Virus record (IMG/VR): IMGVR_UViG_3300028025_003977
Coordinates: 28,956-92,955 of that record
Strand: one strand, 5' to 3'
Origin: a virus
Length of the DNA stretch: 64,000 bases
The translations under genes were made by a program, and so were the position numbers. This document shows positions 9,620 through 18,740 of the stretch, piece by piece. The notes under the pieces are model-generated. The model had not been told where the DNA came from and ran no database searches. It worked only from the letters and a program-made list of their open reading frames with translations. Positions within the stretch are counted from its first letter, which is position 1, and each line of letters opens with the position of its first letter.

Positions 9620-12600
9620 ATGGCTAAAAAGGTAATGCAGGAAACGTATTATACTTTCATACCTTCTGAGGATAAAATTATTCTCCCAAGAGTAATTCAG
9701 AGAGAAAGCCTAATGTTGATTACAAACGTAACAACAAATCAGGTAATTTATAATTTTTCAGACCCAGACTTAAATGCCACATCTTACACCGTTGCTGGAT
9801 CAGCATCTTCCTCAACAACAACAATTGTATTAAATTACAACTGTAATGAAATGGACTCTAAAGACAAGCTTCAAATTGTTTATGAAGAGTACGATGAAAA
9901 AATTACACCGTCAGACCTTCTAGTTGATGCTGTTGGTAAAATGCGTGTTGCAAACCCACAGTCCTTAATTGACACAGATTTTGAATACGGAACACAACCT
10001 TCTAAATGGGAAACTGTTTCGTTGGTAGCCAACTACCCATCTTTCTTTTCAAAAGGCACTGGCGGAAACTCTTTAGCTGTAGCAGATATTGTTGGAGACG
10101 GAACCACAACTGCAAGAAAATCAAGAGTATATGTATTGACCGAATCAGATCATGGTCTTGTTTCAAATAGTGTTGTTAGTATTCAAGAAACAACAAATGA
10201 TGCAGCCGAAGGAACGTTTATTGTAACAAAGCCAGCTGCACCGTCAATTACAGGTGTATCTTCTGGTGTGTTTACCGCAAATGCTCATGGACTTTCAGCA
10301 AACCAACCAATTAGATTTAGTGCTGCAAGTACTTCTGGCGTATCAACAACTACCGTTTACTATGTTAAGACAGTTTTAGCTAATTCATTTATGGTAGCAA
10401 CTTCAATTGCAGGATCTGCAATTACAACGTTTACTAATGGAACCCCAACAGTTGATGTAAACAAAATGTTTACATATCTTGCAAATGGTCGTGTTGGAAA
10501 TGATTCAATTAAAGACAGCAACCTTACTAGCATTTATGGTGGAGACTTATTTGATGGAGCAAATGTTCCAGGATCTTCTTCCTTTACGGTTGAAGTTGCA
10601 GGATCCGTTGCAACCGTAACAACTCCAAATCCCCATGGATTAATTCCTGGAACTCCATTCCTTATTAATGGTGCAACTACTAACACATTTTTAAACGGAT
10701 CTTGGGTAGTATCTGCTACACCAACTCCAAAAATCTTTAACTTTACTGTAACTGGAGACAATGTAGTAAACATTTCTCCAGCAGCAACAGTTTCTGGATC
10801 AAAACTTTATTGTAAGCCAGATGCTTATGTTCAACACACGGCATATAATGGTGGCGTACTTTTAGCAACTGGAAACAACGTTGTAAATGTTCAACAGGTA
10901 AGACAGTCTAGAAGAACATTTAGGTATCAATCAGGAAAAGCAATTCAGTTTTCTACAGGAACCAAACTGACCCCAAGCTACGATATTACTGAAATTTATT
11001 CAAATACAACTGTTGGAGATGCTACAATTGTTGTTAAAACTGTACAAGACCATGGTCTTCAAGAAAATGCTAGAGTAACCATTAGTGGTGTGCAAGTTGT
11101 TGGAACTGATGCAAACCCATACAATGGAAGCTTTTTAGTAACTGGCATTGTTGATGAAAATACTTTTAGCTTTGAAACTACAATTCCAACAGCAATTAGC
11201 ACTACAAACAGAAATCCAAGTGGAGACAACGCTCTTGTTACTGTAACAAATTGGGCAGGATCTTCAACAAGACTTGGTTTATTCAATGATCAAAACGGAA
11301 TGTACTTTGAATATGATGGTCAAAAGCTGTTTGCTTGTAGAAGATTTTCTAATAAACCAATTTTTGGAACAGTATCTGTAACTAAAGACAGCTCTATTGT
11401 GACTGGAACTTCAACGCTATTTCTAAAGCAAATAGAGAAAAACCAAAACATTGTAATTAAAGGCATGACCTATAGAGTTGTAAATATTGATAGCGACACA
11501 ACCATGCATATTTCTCCAGCCTATAGAGGACAAACTGTTGGAGGGAATGTAAAGGTATACAAGGTCCAAGAAGTTAGAATTCCACAAAATGAATTTAACA
11601 TTGACAGACTAGATGGAACAGGACCTTCTGGATATATTATTGACCCAACAAAAATGCAGATGCTTTATATTGATTATTCTTGGTATGGTTCTGGATTTAT
11701 TCGCTATGGATTAAGAGCAACAAATGGAGATATTGTTTATTGTCATAGAATTCCAAATAACAATTTAAATAGTCAATCTTATATGCGTTCTGGAAACCTT
11801 CCTGCTAGATACGAAGTTTCTAACTTTGGTCCAACAACTGTTTTAGTCTCTTCTCCAGGAACTCCATTGGCACAAACAAGTAACCCAACAGCAGCAGATG
11901 TTCCTGGAACACCTTTAAATTCTAGTCAGACTGTAATGTATGTAAAAGATATTGAAGGCTGGAGAACTACTGCACCATCTGGAAACTCAACAGATATTAT
12001 TGGCTATCTTTTGATTAGTGATAAGACAAATACTGAAATTGTTTCTTACACAGCAGTTGGATCGTATAATGCTAAGGTTGGCGGATATCCAATTACAATT
12101 CAAAGAAGAGTAACTCAGTTTATTACTAGCCAAGGAAGTGTTGGGGTAGGATCGTTTAGAAACGGAACATATAGTTCTGGAGCCTATACAGATAGGATGA
12201 AGCTGTTTGCAGGAGCAAGTACAAACTTTAATACTGCTGGTATTCAGCAAGGAAATGTTATCTTTGCTGCAGATGGAACAAAACTTGGAAGAGTTGCAAC
12301 ATCTCTAGAGCTTGGTGGTGCTGCAAATCCTGCTGCAGATGGACAAAGCTTAACAATTTCAAGTGTGTTTAATGGAAAGACATGGGAAGTTCCAGACTCT
12401 CCAAATAAAGATTCAAACGGAACAAATGTTCCTTACGGATATACCTCTACGAATACAATTGCAACTGTTGGATACAGCATATCTTCAACAATTGCTTTGC
12501 AGGGAACTGCCAACACAGTATCGTTTAGCCCAGACTCATCTATTCAAAATGGAACTGGAACAGATGGTCAGGTTTCAGTTCAAGTAATTACACAAACCTG

Positions 12601-13258
12601 TGCTCCTTCTCTAAGCCACTGGGGATCTTCCGTAATCATGGACGGAACATTTGACGAAGATAAAGCTTTCCAGCTTAATGCTAGAATGAGAGGTGCAGGA
12701 CTTTCAGTTGCTGCAGGTGCATCAAATGCCTTACTAAGTATTAGAATAGCACCATCTGTTGATAATGGAATTGCTAGAAACTTTGGCAAGAGAGACGTTA
12801 TTAATACAATGCAATTAATTTTAAGAGAAATTCAAACATCTGCAAATGGTAGATTCCTTATAGAAGGGTTTTTAAATCCATCTACAATTAGTGATTCTGG
12901 ATGGAGTTCAGCAAATGGATCATCAACACTAACATATCCAGATAGCTGGGAATATACTTCTGTAGGCTCTGGATCTTTAGCTCAAGTTTTGTATCATGGA
13001 ACAGCAGCAACTATTACTGGAGGAGACAACATATTCTCTTTCTACACAGAAAATTCAGGAAGTGGATATGGAATTTCTACATATAACCTTGGTTCAACAC
13101 GAGAGCTTGGAACATCTATTCTTAGTGGAAATGGAAGTATTTCAACTCCAGGATTCCCTAATGGTCCAGATGTTTTAACAATTGTTGCAACAAACCTAGA
13201 AACATCTGGTTCCAAGTTTATTAATGCAAAGATTACATGGACTGAATCCCAGGCATAA
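9620..13258 (+). CDS. Large fibre-associated structural protein, cassette 1 paralogue
   Basis: 1212 residues. It is clearly homologous to the 978-residue protein at 41100-44036: both start MA-K/R-KV and share LITNVTTNQVIYNFSDP near residue 35, a DTDFEYGTQP-K-W-E block, RRYFRYQSGKGIQFSTG-like and SHWGSSVIMDG blocks, and APSVDNG near the end. This copy is longer, with extra Ig-like beta segments containing HGL motifs. It has an AGGTGGA ribosome site and lies 11 nt after the fibre gene. Probably a virion fibre or fibre-tip component; no enzyme motif seen. Confidence 0.65.
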   Translation: MAKKVMQETYYTFIPSEDKIILPRVIQRESLMLITNVTTNQVIYNFSDPDLNATSYTVAGSASSSTTTIVLNYNCNEMDSKDKLQIVYEEYDEKITPSDLLVDAVGKMRVANPQSLIDTDFEYGTQPSKWETVSLVANYPSFFSKGTGGNSLAVADIVGDGTTTARKSRVYVLTESDHGLVSNSVVSIQETTNDAAEGTFIVTKPAAPSITGVSSGVFTANAHGLSANQPIRFSAASTSGVSTTTVYYVKTVLANSFMVATSIAGSAITTFTNGTPTVDVNKMFTYLANGRVGNDSIKDSNLTSIYGGDLFDGANVPGSSSFTVEVAGSVATVTTPNPHGLIPGTPFLINGATTNTFLNGSWVVSATPTPKIFNFTVTGDNVVNISPAATVSGSKLYCKPDAYVQHTAYNGGVLLATGNNVVNVQQVRQSRRTFRYQSGKAIQFSTGTKLTPSYDITEIYSNTTVGDATIVVKTVQDHGLQENARVTISGVQVVGTDANPYNGSFLVTGIVDENTFSFETTIPTAISTTNRNPSGDNALVTVTNWAGSSTRLGLFNDQNGMYFEYDGQKLFACRRFSNKPIFGTVSVTKDSSIVTGTSTLFLKQIEKNQNIVIKGMTYRVVNIDSDTTMHISPAYRGQTVGGNVKVYKVQEVRIPQNEFNIDRLDGTGPSGYIIDPTKMQMLYIDYSWYGSGFIRYGLRATNGDIVYCHRIPNNNLNSQSYMRSGNLPARYEVSNFGPTTVLVSSPGTPLAQTSNPTAADVPGTPLNSSQTVMYVKDIEGWRTTAPSGNSTDIIGYLLISDKTNTEIVSYTAVGSYNAKVGGYPITIQRRVTQFITSQGSVGVGSFRNGTYSSGAYTDRMKLFAGASTNFNTAGIQQGNVIFAADGTKLGRVATSLELGGAANPAADGQSLTISSVFNGKTWEVPDSPNKDSNGTNVPYGYTSTNTIATVGYSISSTIALQGTANTVSFSPDSSIQNGTGTDGQVSVQVITQTCAPSLSHWGSSVIMDGTFDEDKAFQLNARMRGAGLSVAAGASNALLSIRIAPSVDNGIARNFGKRDVINTMQLILREIQTSANGRFLIEGFLNPSTISDSGWSSANGSSTLTYPDSWEYTSVGSGSLAQVLYHGTAATITGGDNIFSFYTENSGSGYGISTYNLGSTRELGTSILSGNGSISTPGFPNGPDVLTIVATNLETSGSKFINAKITWTESQA

Positions 13259-13267
13259 GGAGTAGAA

Positions 13268-13642
13268 ATGTCTGCAGACAAAATTATTCATTCATTTAAA
13301 ACTCCTCTTAGAACTTCAAGTATTACAAGCCAAGAGCCTTTTAAAATTCTAAGCTTTGAAAGTCCTGGCGTTGTTATAAATGATGCATCAGGTCTTACAA
13401 ATAGTTTATCTATTAGTTCAAATAATTCAGGATACTATCTAACAAATAACGGACTTACTGTTGAATGGAAACAGCCTACATGGTTAGATATATCCTCAGC
13501 CAGCTCAACTATAGTTAGTGCTGTTGATAAAGCTAATTCAATAAATACTCTTGTTTCTGCATTTAGAAGAACAACAATTTCTCAGAGAGCACCACTTAGT
13601 ACAGATGGACTAGATGGTGATATTTGGTTCGTGTATCAATAA
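13268..13642 (+). CDS. Small fibre-associated protein, cassette 1
   Basis: 124 residues. The block NSGYYLTNNGLTVEW resembles NAGKYLTTNGTTASW in the 225-residue protein at 44049, which holds the same place in the second cassette. A GGAGTAGAAATG ribosome site precedes it, and it ends in a TAATG overlap with the next gene. Likely a minor fibre subunit; function inferred from position and this resemblance. Confidence 0.5.
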   Translation: MSADKIIHSFKTPLRTSSITSQEPFKILSFESPGVVINDASGLTNSLSISSNNSGYYLTNNGLTVEWKQPTWLDISSASSTIVSAVDKANSINTLVSAFRRTTISQRAPLSTDGLDGDIWFVYQ

Positions 13643-15696
13643 TGGCTGGATACATTGGAGTAAAAGATAAATGGACTCCCATTTCAACAGGATACACAAA
13701 AATAAATGGTGAGTGGAAGCAAGTAAAGTCTGCCTATGCAAAAGTAAATGGACAATGGAAAGAAGTATTTTCTCCAGCATTAAATACAATTCAAAACTTT
13801 AAAATTAAAAGCAAAACTGCAGATGAGGTAGTACTTGAATGGGATCCAAATGCTACAGCAGAAACATATTCAGTATTTGTATCTGAAACCCCGCAAGGAA
13901 CATATTTAGATCCAGTAGTAACTCAACAAACAAATGATTTTCAGTTCTTATCGTCTCAAAACAAAGTTACTTTAACTGGAACTGGAACAATAGCACTAAA
14001 CATCTTGTCTCCAATTGTAACAGGAACAGGAACAAGTTTTACTTCACAGATAGTTGTAGATGAAATATTGTTTGCAACTATTGGCGGAACTTCCACATAT
14101 ATTGGAAAAGTAAAATCTATTGAAAGTAATACAAAACTTACACTATATACGGACTGGAGTTTTGCAAACGCATCTGGACTATCTTTTATTATTTATAAAA
14201 AGAATACAAAAACTATATCAACTAACAGAGAAGCAAACTATAAGTTTTTTGTAAACTCTCTTGATGCATCAAATAATCCAGGAATATCATCTTCTCAATT
14301 AACAAGATCAACTCCAATTAGAGTTCCAGATCCACCAGCATTAACTGTTAAGTTTAAAAATGAAACAGCAGGAACAATAACAATTGCATGGACAAAAGAT
14401 AGAAGAGCAACCTCATATGATATTTATAGAAATAGAACAGGGTCTTTTGTTTTACATGCCAATGTTACTCCAAGCGGAGGAATGGAAGAAACCTACACAC
14501 CATTGCCTGACTCATCAGGATTAGATTATGCCTACTATGTTGTAGCAAAAAATAATATTTTAACTGTAGCACCAGATAACGATCCAGCAACGGAACAACA
14601 ATCTGAACCATCAAATTCTATAAATTTCGTATCTACTCCGCCAACCCTTGGAAACATATCTTTAAAGGGTGTATCTGTAGACCATAACAGCGTTAAGTTG
14701 CAGTGGACAGACGTTGCAAATGCAGATAGATACTTTATTCAAATTTCTGGAGGAACATACGGAACTTTTAGTGATGATATATCAATAGCAACAACAACTA
14801 TAGCGGATGCAAATAGAATTGAGTATACTGTAAATCTTGCAGATCAAACTGATTATAATATTAGAATTAGAGCAAGAGGTGCTGCTGGAACAATTTATGA
14901 AGCATCAAGTGCCTACTCAAATGAAATTTCAGTTTCAACAGGAAGGGCAGCAGAAACTGGAAAAAGATGGGTGGCACAAACAGATAAAAATTATACTTCT
15001 ACTGAATCCACAAGACTTAGAACTACTGTATCATATTACGATCCGTATGATAGAAGAACATTTGCAACTGAAAGTTATAGCACATATTCAACTACTAAAG
15101 CTGGTGTAGGAATAGTTGTTACAACTGCAAACGTAACTAAAAGTAGAATTATTCAGGTATGGCAACCAGGAAGACCAGGGTATTGGATAACAGTTCCTGG
15201 ATACTGGACCAACACAAGACCTAGAAGATGGGTTCCTCCAAGAAGAGAATGGATTCCTGGAACGCCTGGAAGGTATGTAGCAGAAAGAGTAGACTACAGT
15301 GTAGTAGAAACAACTACTAAACAATATTTTGGTATATTCTATACTCCAATTACAAGCTCAACAGATCTTCCAGCAGCTGCAAGACTTGATGCTGCAACTT
15401 TTAGGTTTTATAAAGATACTTCTACTTCAAAAGGTATAACTATCCACATTGGAACTACAGACCCAAGTTTAACTTATTTCTTTAATACTACAACAGTTGC
15501 TGGGGCTGGAACAAAAAGCTTTGTTTCTACAGCCTATTATAATTACTTAAAACTATCAAATGTAAACTCTGTAATTTTTACTGGAACAGGAGCGGTTGCA
15601 AACTTTGATGATGGAAGATTGATTGTTGAATGGTCTCTTGAGGAAGCGTATACAATAACAAGTGCCATAGCAATGAGTATAACTGGAAATAAATAG
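13642..15696 (+). CDS. FN3-repeat tail protein with aromatic/Pro-rich insertion
   Basis: 684 residues from ATG 13642 (TAATG overlap), preferred to an upstream start at 13624. The N-terminus has two short repeats of the type NG-W-K-V. Fibronectin III-like domains follow, with motifs such as VVLEWDPNATAETYSVF and KLQWTDVANADRYFIQI. Near residues 505-545 is a run rich in Trp, Tyr, Pro and Arg with repeated PGYW/PGRY units, then a final beta domain. FN3 domains are common in phage tail proteins and are thought to bind surface glycans; that is the likely role. Confidence 0.65.
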   Translation: MAGYIGVKDKWTPISTGYTKINGEWKQVKSAYAKVNGQWKEVFSPALNTIQNFKIKSKTADEVVLEWDPNATAETYSVFVSETPQGTYLDPVVTQQTNDFQFLSSQNKVTLTGTGTIALNILSPIVTGTGTSFTSQIVVDEILFATIGGTSTYIGKVKSIESNTKLTLYTDWSFANASGLSFIIYKKNTKTISTNREANYKFFVNSLDASNNPGISSSQLTRSTPIRVPDPPALTVKFKNETAGTITIAWTKDRRATSYDIYRNRTGSFVLHANVTPSGGMEETYTPLPDSSGLDYAYYVVAKNNILTVAPDNDPATEQQSEPSNSINFVSTPPTLGNISLKGVSVDHNSVKLQWTDVANADRYFIQISGGTYGTFSDDISIATTTIADANRIEYTVNLADQTDYNIRIRARGAAGTIYEASSAYSNEISVSTGRAAETGKRWVAQTDKNYTSTESTRLRTTVSYYDPYDRRTFATESYSTYSTTKAGVGIVVTTANVTKSRIIQVWQPGRPGYWITVPGYWTNTRPRRWVPPRREWIPGTPGRYVAERVDYSVVETTTKQYFGIFYTPITSSTDLPAAARLDAATFRFYKDTSTSKGITIHIGTTDPSLTYFFNTTTVAGAGTKSFVSTAYYNYLKLSNVNSVIFTGTGAVANFDDGRLIVEWSLEEAYTITSAIAMSITGNK

Positions 15697-15712
15697 CACT
15701 TAGTGCTATAAT
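15694..15712 (+). promoter_or_regulatory. Promoter with overlapping palindrome
   Basis: The stop codon of the upstream gene is part of TAGCACTTAGTGCTA (15694-15708), a perfect inverted repeat with 6-nt arms. It runs into TGCTATAAT, an extended -10 (TATAAT 15707-15712). It could be an operator or a short hairpin at the gene end. An AAGGAG ribosome site at 15726 and ATG 15737 follow. Confidence 0.5.
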
Positions 15713-15736
15713 AGAAGTCAAACATAAGGAGACATA

Positions 15737-15904
15737 ATGTCAACAACTTTGGAACTAGTAGTTCAAGAACTACAAAATCGTATTGGTCAGATTACAAGTC
15801 AATATGAAACACAGATGGCTGTGCTTAAGGCACAGGCAACAGAAGCACTTGCTGCAAAAGATGCAGAGATCGCTTCTCTAAAGGGTGAAAGCAATGGCAA
15901 CTAG
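15737..15904 (+). CDS. 55-residue coiled-coil protein
   Basis: Begins MSTTLELVVQELQNRIGQIT. It is nearly all helix with heptad-like spacing of Leu, Ile and Ala, predicting a coiled coil. AAGGAG lies 6 nt before the ATG, and an extended -10 promoter is just upstream. It overlaps the next gene by 11 nt in another frame. Small coiled-coil proteins among fibre genes can be assembly chaperones, but nothing here proves that. Confidence 0.6.
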   Translation: MSTTLELVVQELQNRIGQITSQYETQMAVLKAQATEALAAKDAEIASLKGESNGN

Positions 15905-16349
15905 ACTTAGCGATGGAATGCCCATTACAACAGAATGGTTAAACCAGCTAGTAACAGAAATTAATGAACTAAGAAATACCTCTTCTGGTTCTTCTTCAGC
16001 AACTGGAGCAGCACAAAGAGTTGTTGAGTTCTATGGTCCAGGTCTTTTAGGTAACACAGCGGTTCAGGTTCAAACGGGAGTTTTTTCAACAACTGCTCCT
16101 GCAGCACAAAAAACAATAGAAGCAAATGTTAATTTTCCAATTCCATTTGCAGACAATAATGTTTTTATTGTTGTCACACCAACATTCCCTGACTCAAGTG
16201 GTAGAGCATACAAAGCTACCGCATCAGTGGCTGGAGTAAATGCTAGCTCATTTAAAATGACGGTAATGTTAGTAACGGACACAGACACATTTGGTGCAGA
16301 TAAAGCCGTTAGCGTAAACTATATTGCAATTGGAAAAAAGAAGTCCTAG
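15894..16349 (+). CDS. Small fibre/decoration protein of unknown function
   Basis: 151 residues from ATG 15894; a GTG at 15885 is an alternative. A short helical N-terminus (TTEWLNQLVTEINELRN) leads into a Ser/Gly linker and a compact beta domain ending YIAIGKKKS. This helix-linker-beta layout fits a small trimeric virion protein. It closes the first structural block and is followed by a new promoter. Confidence 0.5.
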   Translation: MATRLSDGMPITTEWLNQLVTEINELRNTSSGSSSATGAAQRVVEFYGPGLLGNTAVQVQTGVFSTTAPAAQKTIEANVNFPIPFADNNVFIVVTPTFPDSSGRAYKATASVAGVNASSFKMTVMLVTDTDTFGADKAVSVNYIAIGKKKS

Positions 16350-16356
16350 CAAATAG

Positions 16357-16385
16357 TTGACATTGCCATGTCAACATGATATACT
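16357..16385 (+). promoter_or_regulatory. Sigma-70-type promoter with palindromic -35 region
   Basis: TTGACA at 16357-16362, a 17-nt spacer and TATACT at 16380-16385. The -35 lies inside TTGACATTGCCATGTCAA (16357-16374), an inverted repeat with 7-nt arms and a 4-nt centre. Drives the phosphoesterase and probably the replication block. Confidence 0.7.
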
Positions 16386-16436
16386 TTTTTATTAATACAA
16401 GCATAGCCATATCTATGCCCAAACAGAAAGTTTTTA

Positions 16437-17246
16437 ATGACAAACGATTTGAAGTGGATGCTGTCATCAGACCAGCAATTCCCATATCAAGATGATAAGA
16501 TGATTGAGCTATGGTTTAAGGTAATGAGATGGTTTAAGCCAGACGTAGTTGATTATCTAGGTGATACAGACGATCAAGCTTGCTATAGCAAGTACACAGA
16601 AGGTCGCTCAGCAGAGTTTTTAAAGATGCACAAGGATGATAACGGAAATGCAATTATGCCCCTTATGCAACATGAAGCAAAACTAGCAAGAGACTTTTAT
16701 ACTAAGACACGAAAAGTAGCAAAAAATGCACAGTTGTTTTCAGCACTTGGAAACCACGACATTCGTGTATTTGAATACATTGATAAAAAGCTTCCAGAAT
16801 ATGTAGAGGCAACAACTCCAGAGGCACTATGGAATTTAGACAGCCTTGGTTACGATTATATTTATTATAATCAGCCACCTGCTCATCGCTTTGGAGATAT
16901 CCATGTTCATCATGGAAATGCCATTTCGCAAAATGCAGGAGAGTCTGTTCGTAAAGATGTAGATAACTTTGGGGTATCTCTTATTCGTGGTCACTCTCAT
17001 CGTGCAGGTGTTTACTTTAACACCTATGAGTTAAGAAACGGTGGACTAGGAGAAACTTTGCGTGGATACGAAATTGGTCATATGTGTGATGAAAAGTCTA
17101 CAGGAATGATGTATACAAATAATCATAACTGGCAAAAGGCTTTTGCAATTGCACATATTGAAAATGGAAATTATCCCCATATTCAGCTAGTACACGTCTC
17201 CCCTGACTACTCTTGTGTAGTAGATGGTAAGTTCTTTAAGGTATAA
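16437..17246 (+). CDS. Calcineurin-like metallophosphoesterase
   Basis: 269 residues. Metal-binding motifs of the family are visible in order: an early Asp (SSDQQFP), GD-D (YLGDTDDQ), GNHD (ALGNHDIR), then HHGNA and GHSHRAG near the C-terminus. Members cleave phosphomonoesters or phosphodiesters with two metal ions; the substrate here is unknown. The 5' leader of about 45 nt comes from the promoter at 16357. In phages such enzymes occur near replication genes and may act on nucleic-acid ends or nucleotides. Confidence 0.85.
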   Translation: MTNDLKWMLSSDQQFPYQDDKMIELWFKVMRWFKPDVVDYLGDTDDQACYSKYTEGRSAEFLKMHKDDNGNAIMPLMQHEAKLARDFYTKTRKVAKNAQLFSALGNHDIRVFEYIDKKLPEYVEATTPEALWNLDSLGYDYIYYNQPPAHRFGDIHVHHGNAISQNAGESVRKDVDNFGVSLIRGHSHRAGVYFNTYELRNGGLGETLRGYEIGHMCDEKSTGMMYTNNHNWQKAFAIAHIENGNYPHIQLVHVSPDYSCVVDGKFFKV

Positions 17247-17260
17247 CCTTAGGCTATAAT
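17238..17260 (+). promoter_or_regulatory. Hairpin plus -10 box, leaderless start of the gene at 17267
   Basis: AAGGTATAACCTT (17238-17250) is an inverted repeat around the end of the phosphoesterase gene. TATAAT at 17255-17260 ends exactly 6 nt before ATG 17267. No clear -35. Confidence 0.45.
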
Positions 17261-17266
17261 TTAATA

Positions 17267-17458
17267 ATGTGGTGTAAGGTATGCAGTGGCAGAGTCCTAG
17301 TAGATAGAGTATTTACTACGGACTCTCACATTGAGATGTTCTGTTTTTCCTGTGGAAAAAGATGGATATTTAACAACCCTGCAAATTATGGCACATTTCC
17401 TTTATGGCTTTTAGAAAAGGAAAAGAAATTTAAATGGTACTCGTCAATGGGACAATAA
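17267..17458 (+). CDS. 63-residue zinc-ribbon protein
   Basis: Two Cys pairs, CKVC at residues 3-6 and CFSC near 26-29, predict a zinc ribbon; the rest is aromatic-rich. There is no ribosome site, but a -10 box 6 nt upstream suggests a leaderless mRNA. It overlaps the next gene by 25 nt. Could bind nucleic acid or a host protein; function unknown. Confidence 0.6.
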   Translation: MWCKVCSGRVLVDRVFTTDSHIEMFCFSCGKRWIFNNPANYGTFPLWLLEKEKKFKWYSSMGQ

Positions 17459-17934
17459 AGCCTGTTAAGAAAAAGTGCTTTATAAATGGTGACGTGCACC
17501 ATGTTGTTAGAATAGATAGACCAAAAGGTATTGTTTATTTGTTTAATATGGAAACAAAAACTCAAGCAACATTCTCCTACCATGACTATAAAGAATTTAA
17601 AAAACCCTGTTACAGAATAGGTGAAGCTTCAAGATCTTTAAATAGGCATCCAGATAGACTTAGGTTTGCCATGAAGAACGGTCTTGTTTCAAAACCAAAA
17701 TTAATATGGTCAAATAACAAGTCTACATATTATTTTTCTACAGAAAATATATTTGAACTTAGAGAATATTTTGCTGGAGTTCACATAGGCAGACCCAGAA
17801 AAGACGGTATGATAATATCTTCAAGGGTTCCAAGTCGTGAAGAACTAGAAGCAAAATTAAATCTTAGGCAAATGCTATATGTAAGAAAAGAAGATGGAAC
17901 CTATGTTCCTATTTGGAAAGCAGAGGAGTTCTAG
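17434..17934 (+). CDS. MerR/excisionase-like helix-turn-helix protein
   Basis: 166 residues. The middle (YRIGEASRSLNRHPDRLRFA) reads like the helix-turn-helix of MerR or excisionase proteins. A region ending IGRPRKDG may be an AT-hook-like arm. It starts inside the previous gene and ends in a TAGTG overlap with the next, so it is coupled on both sides. Probably a transcription or replication regulator; target unknown. Confidence 0.5.
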   Translation: MVLVNGTIKPVKKKCFINGDVHHVVRIDRPKGIVYLFNMETKTQATFSYHDYKEFKKPCYRIGEASRSLNRHPDRLRFAMKNGLVSKPKLIWSNNKSTYYFSTENIFELREYFAGVHIGRPRKDGMIISSRVPSREELEAKLNLRQMLYVRKEDGTYVPIWKAEEF

Positions 17935-18224
17935 TGGCTAGACATAAAAAAATAAAAATGACAGAACTAGAAAAGTTTATTGGTTCTGAGCTTTCAGAAG
18001 ATACTGCATTGATTGGTGCAGCAGAAACATTAGCACAGGCATCAAAAATTGCAACAAAAAAGAAAGATGTAGACTCTTTAATTAATGCAGTTGAAGGTTG
18101 GCTAACACTTTCTAGATTTCTTTCGGAAGAAAAGGATTTTGACAAATCGTCAAGATATGGTATGATTGGTTTTACAAGTAGCCAGGGAGACAGTAATGAG
18201 TCAAAAGGAAACAACAACGGTTAG
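17934..18224 (+). CDS. Small helical protein of unknown function
   Basis: About 96 residues from GTG 17934, preferred because GAGGAG sits 6 nt upstream; ATG 17913 would lengthen it by 7 residues. Mostly helical and charged, with a hydrophilic Ser/Asn-rich tail. Overlaps both neighbours. No recognisable family. Confidence 0.5.
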   Translation: MARHKKIKMTELEKFIGSELSEDTALIGAAETLAQASKIATKKKDVDSLINAVEGWLTLSRFLSEEKDFDKSSRYGMIGFTSSQGDSNESKGNNNG

Positions 18225-18408
18225 AGTTAACCTAAAGTTTGTTAGAAACTTAGGAAACTACGAAAGCGTACATGTTGAATTGGGTGTAGAAGACTTTGTA
18301 AGAGATACAGACGGCAACGTTGATTCAGCCATGAACAGAGTATACTCTTTTGTAGAAAATAAATTAATGGAAAAGGTTCAAGAGATAGAGCAGGACCTTA
18401 AGAAGTGA
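18196..18408 (+). CDS. 70-residue conserved phage protein of unknown function
   Basis: Starts MSQKETTTVRVNLKFVRNLG at ATG 18196; an in-frame start at 18166 would overlap more of the previous gene. A beta-strand half (VRVNLKF, SVHVELGVEDFV) is followed by a helix. Similar short proteins with YESV-V-LG patterns occur beside phage replication genes, but I know no function for them. Confidence 0.5.
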   Translation: MSQKETTTVRVNLKFVRNLGNYESVHVELGVEDFVRDTDGNVDSAMNRVYSFVENKLMEKVQEIEQDLKK

Positions 18409-18740
18409 CAGCGGATAAAGCAAAGCTAGCATATATTTTCTTAAACAACTATGCAAAGTTGTATGAAAAGAAATATAACATAAAGCCAAACATAAACAAG
18501 TACAAAGAAAAATGGGCAGCGGTTTCAATTATTGAAGATTACCAGTTGGACCAAATAGACAAGGCTTTAGAATACTACTTTACTTTACAGAAAGAGGGTC
18601 ATCCTCTTGCTTGGTTCTATAACAATGTAGACACCATTATTTCAACTTTAAAAGAAAAAGAACGTGACGAACGCCTAAGACTAGAGCGTAGAAAAGAAAC
18701 AGCAAAATTGCGTGAGGAGTATCTAAATGGGAATGCGTGA
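18405..18740 (+). CDS. Possible helicase loader/replication accessory protein
   Basis: 111 residues from a GTG that overlaps the previous stop. It is helical and highly charged, with a Lys/Glu/Arg-rich C-terminal helix. It lies directly before the DnaB-type helicase and overlaps it by 14 nt. Helicase loaders often sit there and are small and helical, so this is a candidate. No sequence signature confirms it. Confidence 0.4.
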   Translation: MTADKAKLAYIFLNNYAKLYEKKYNIKPNINKYKEKWAAVSIIEDYQLDQIDKALEYYFTLQKEGHPLAWFYNNVDTIISTLKEKERDERLRLERRKETAKLREEYLNGNA

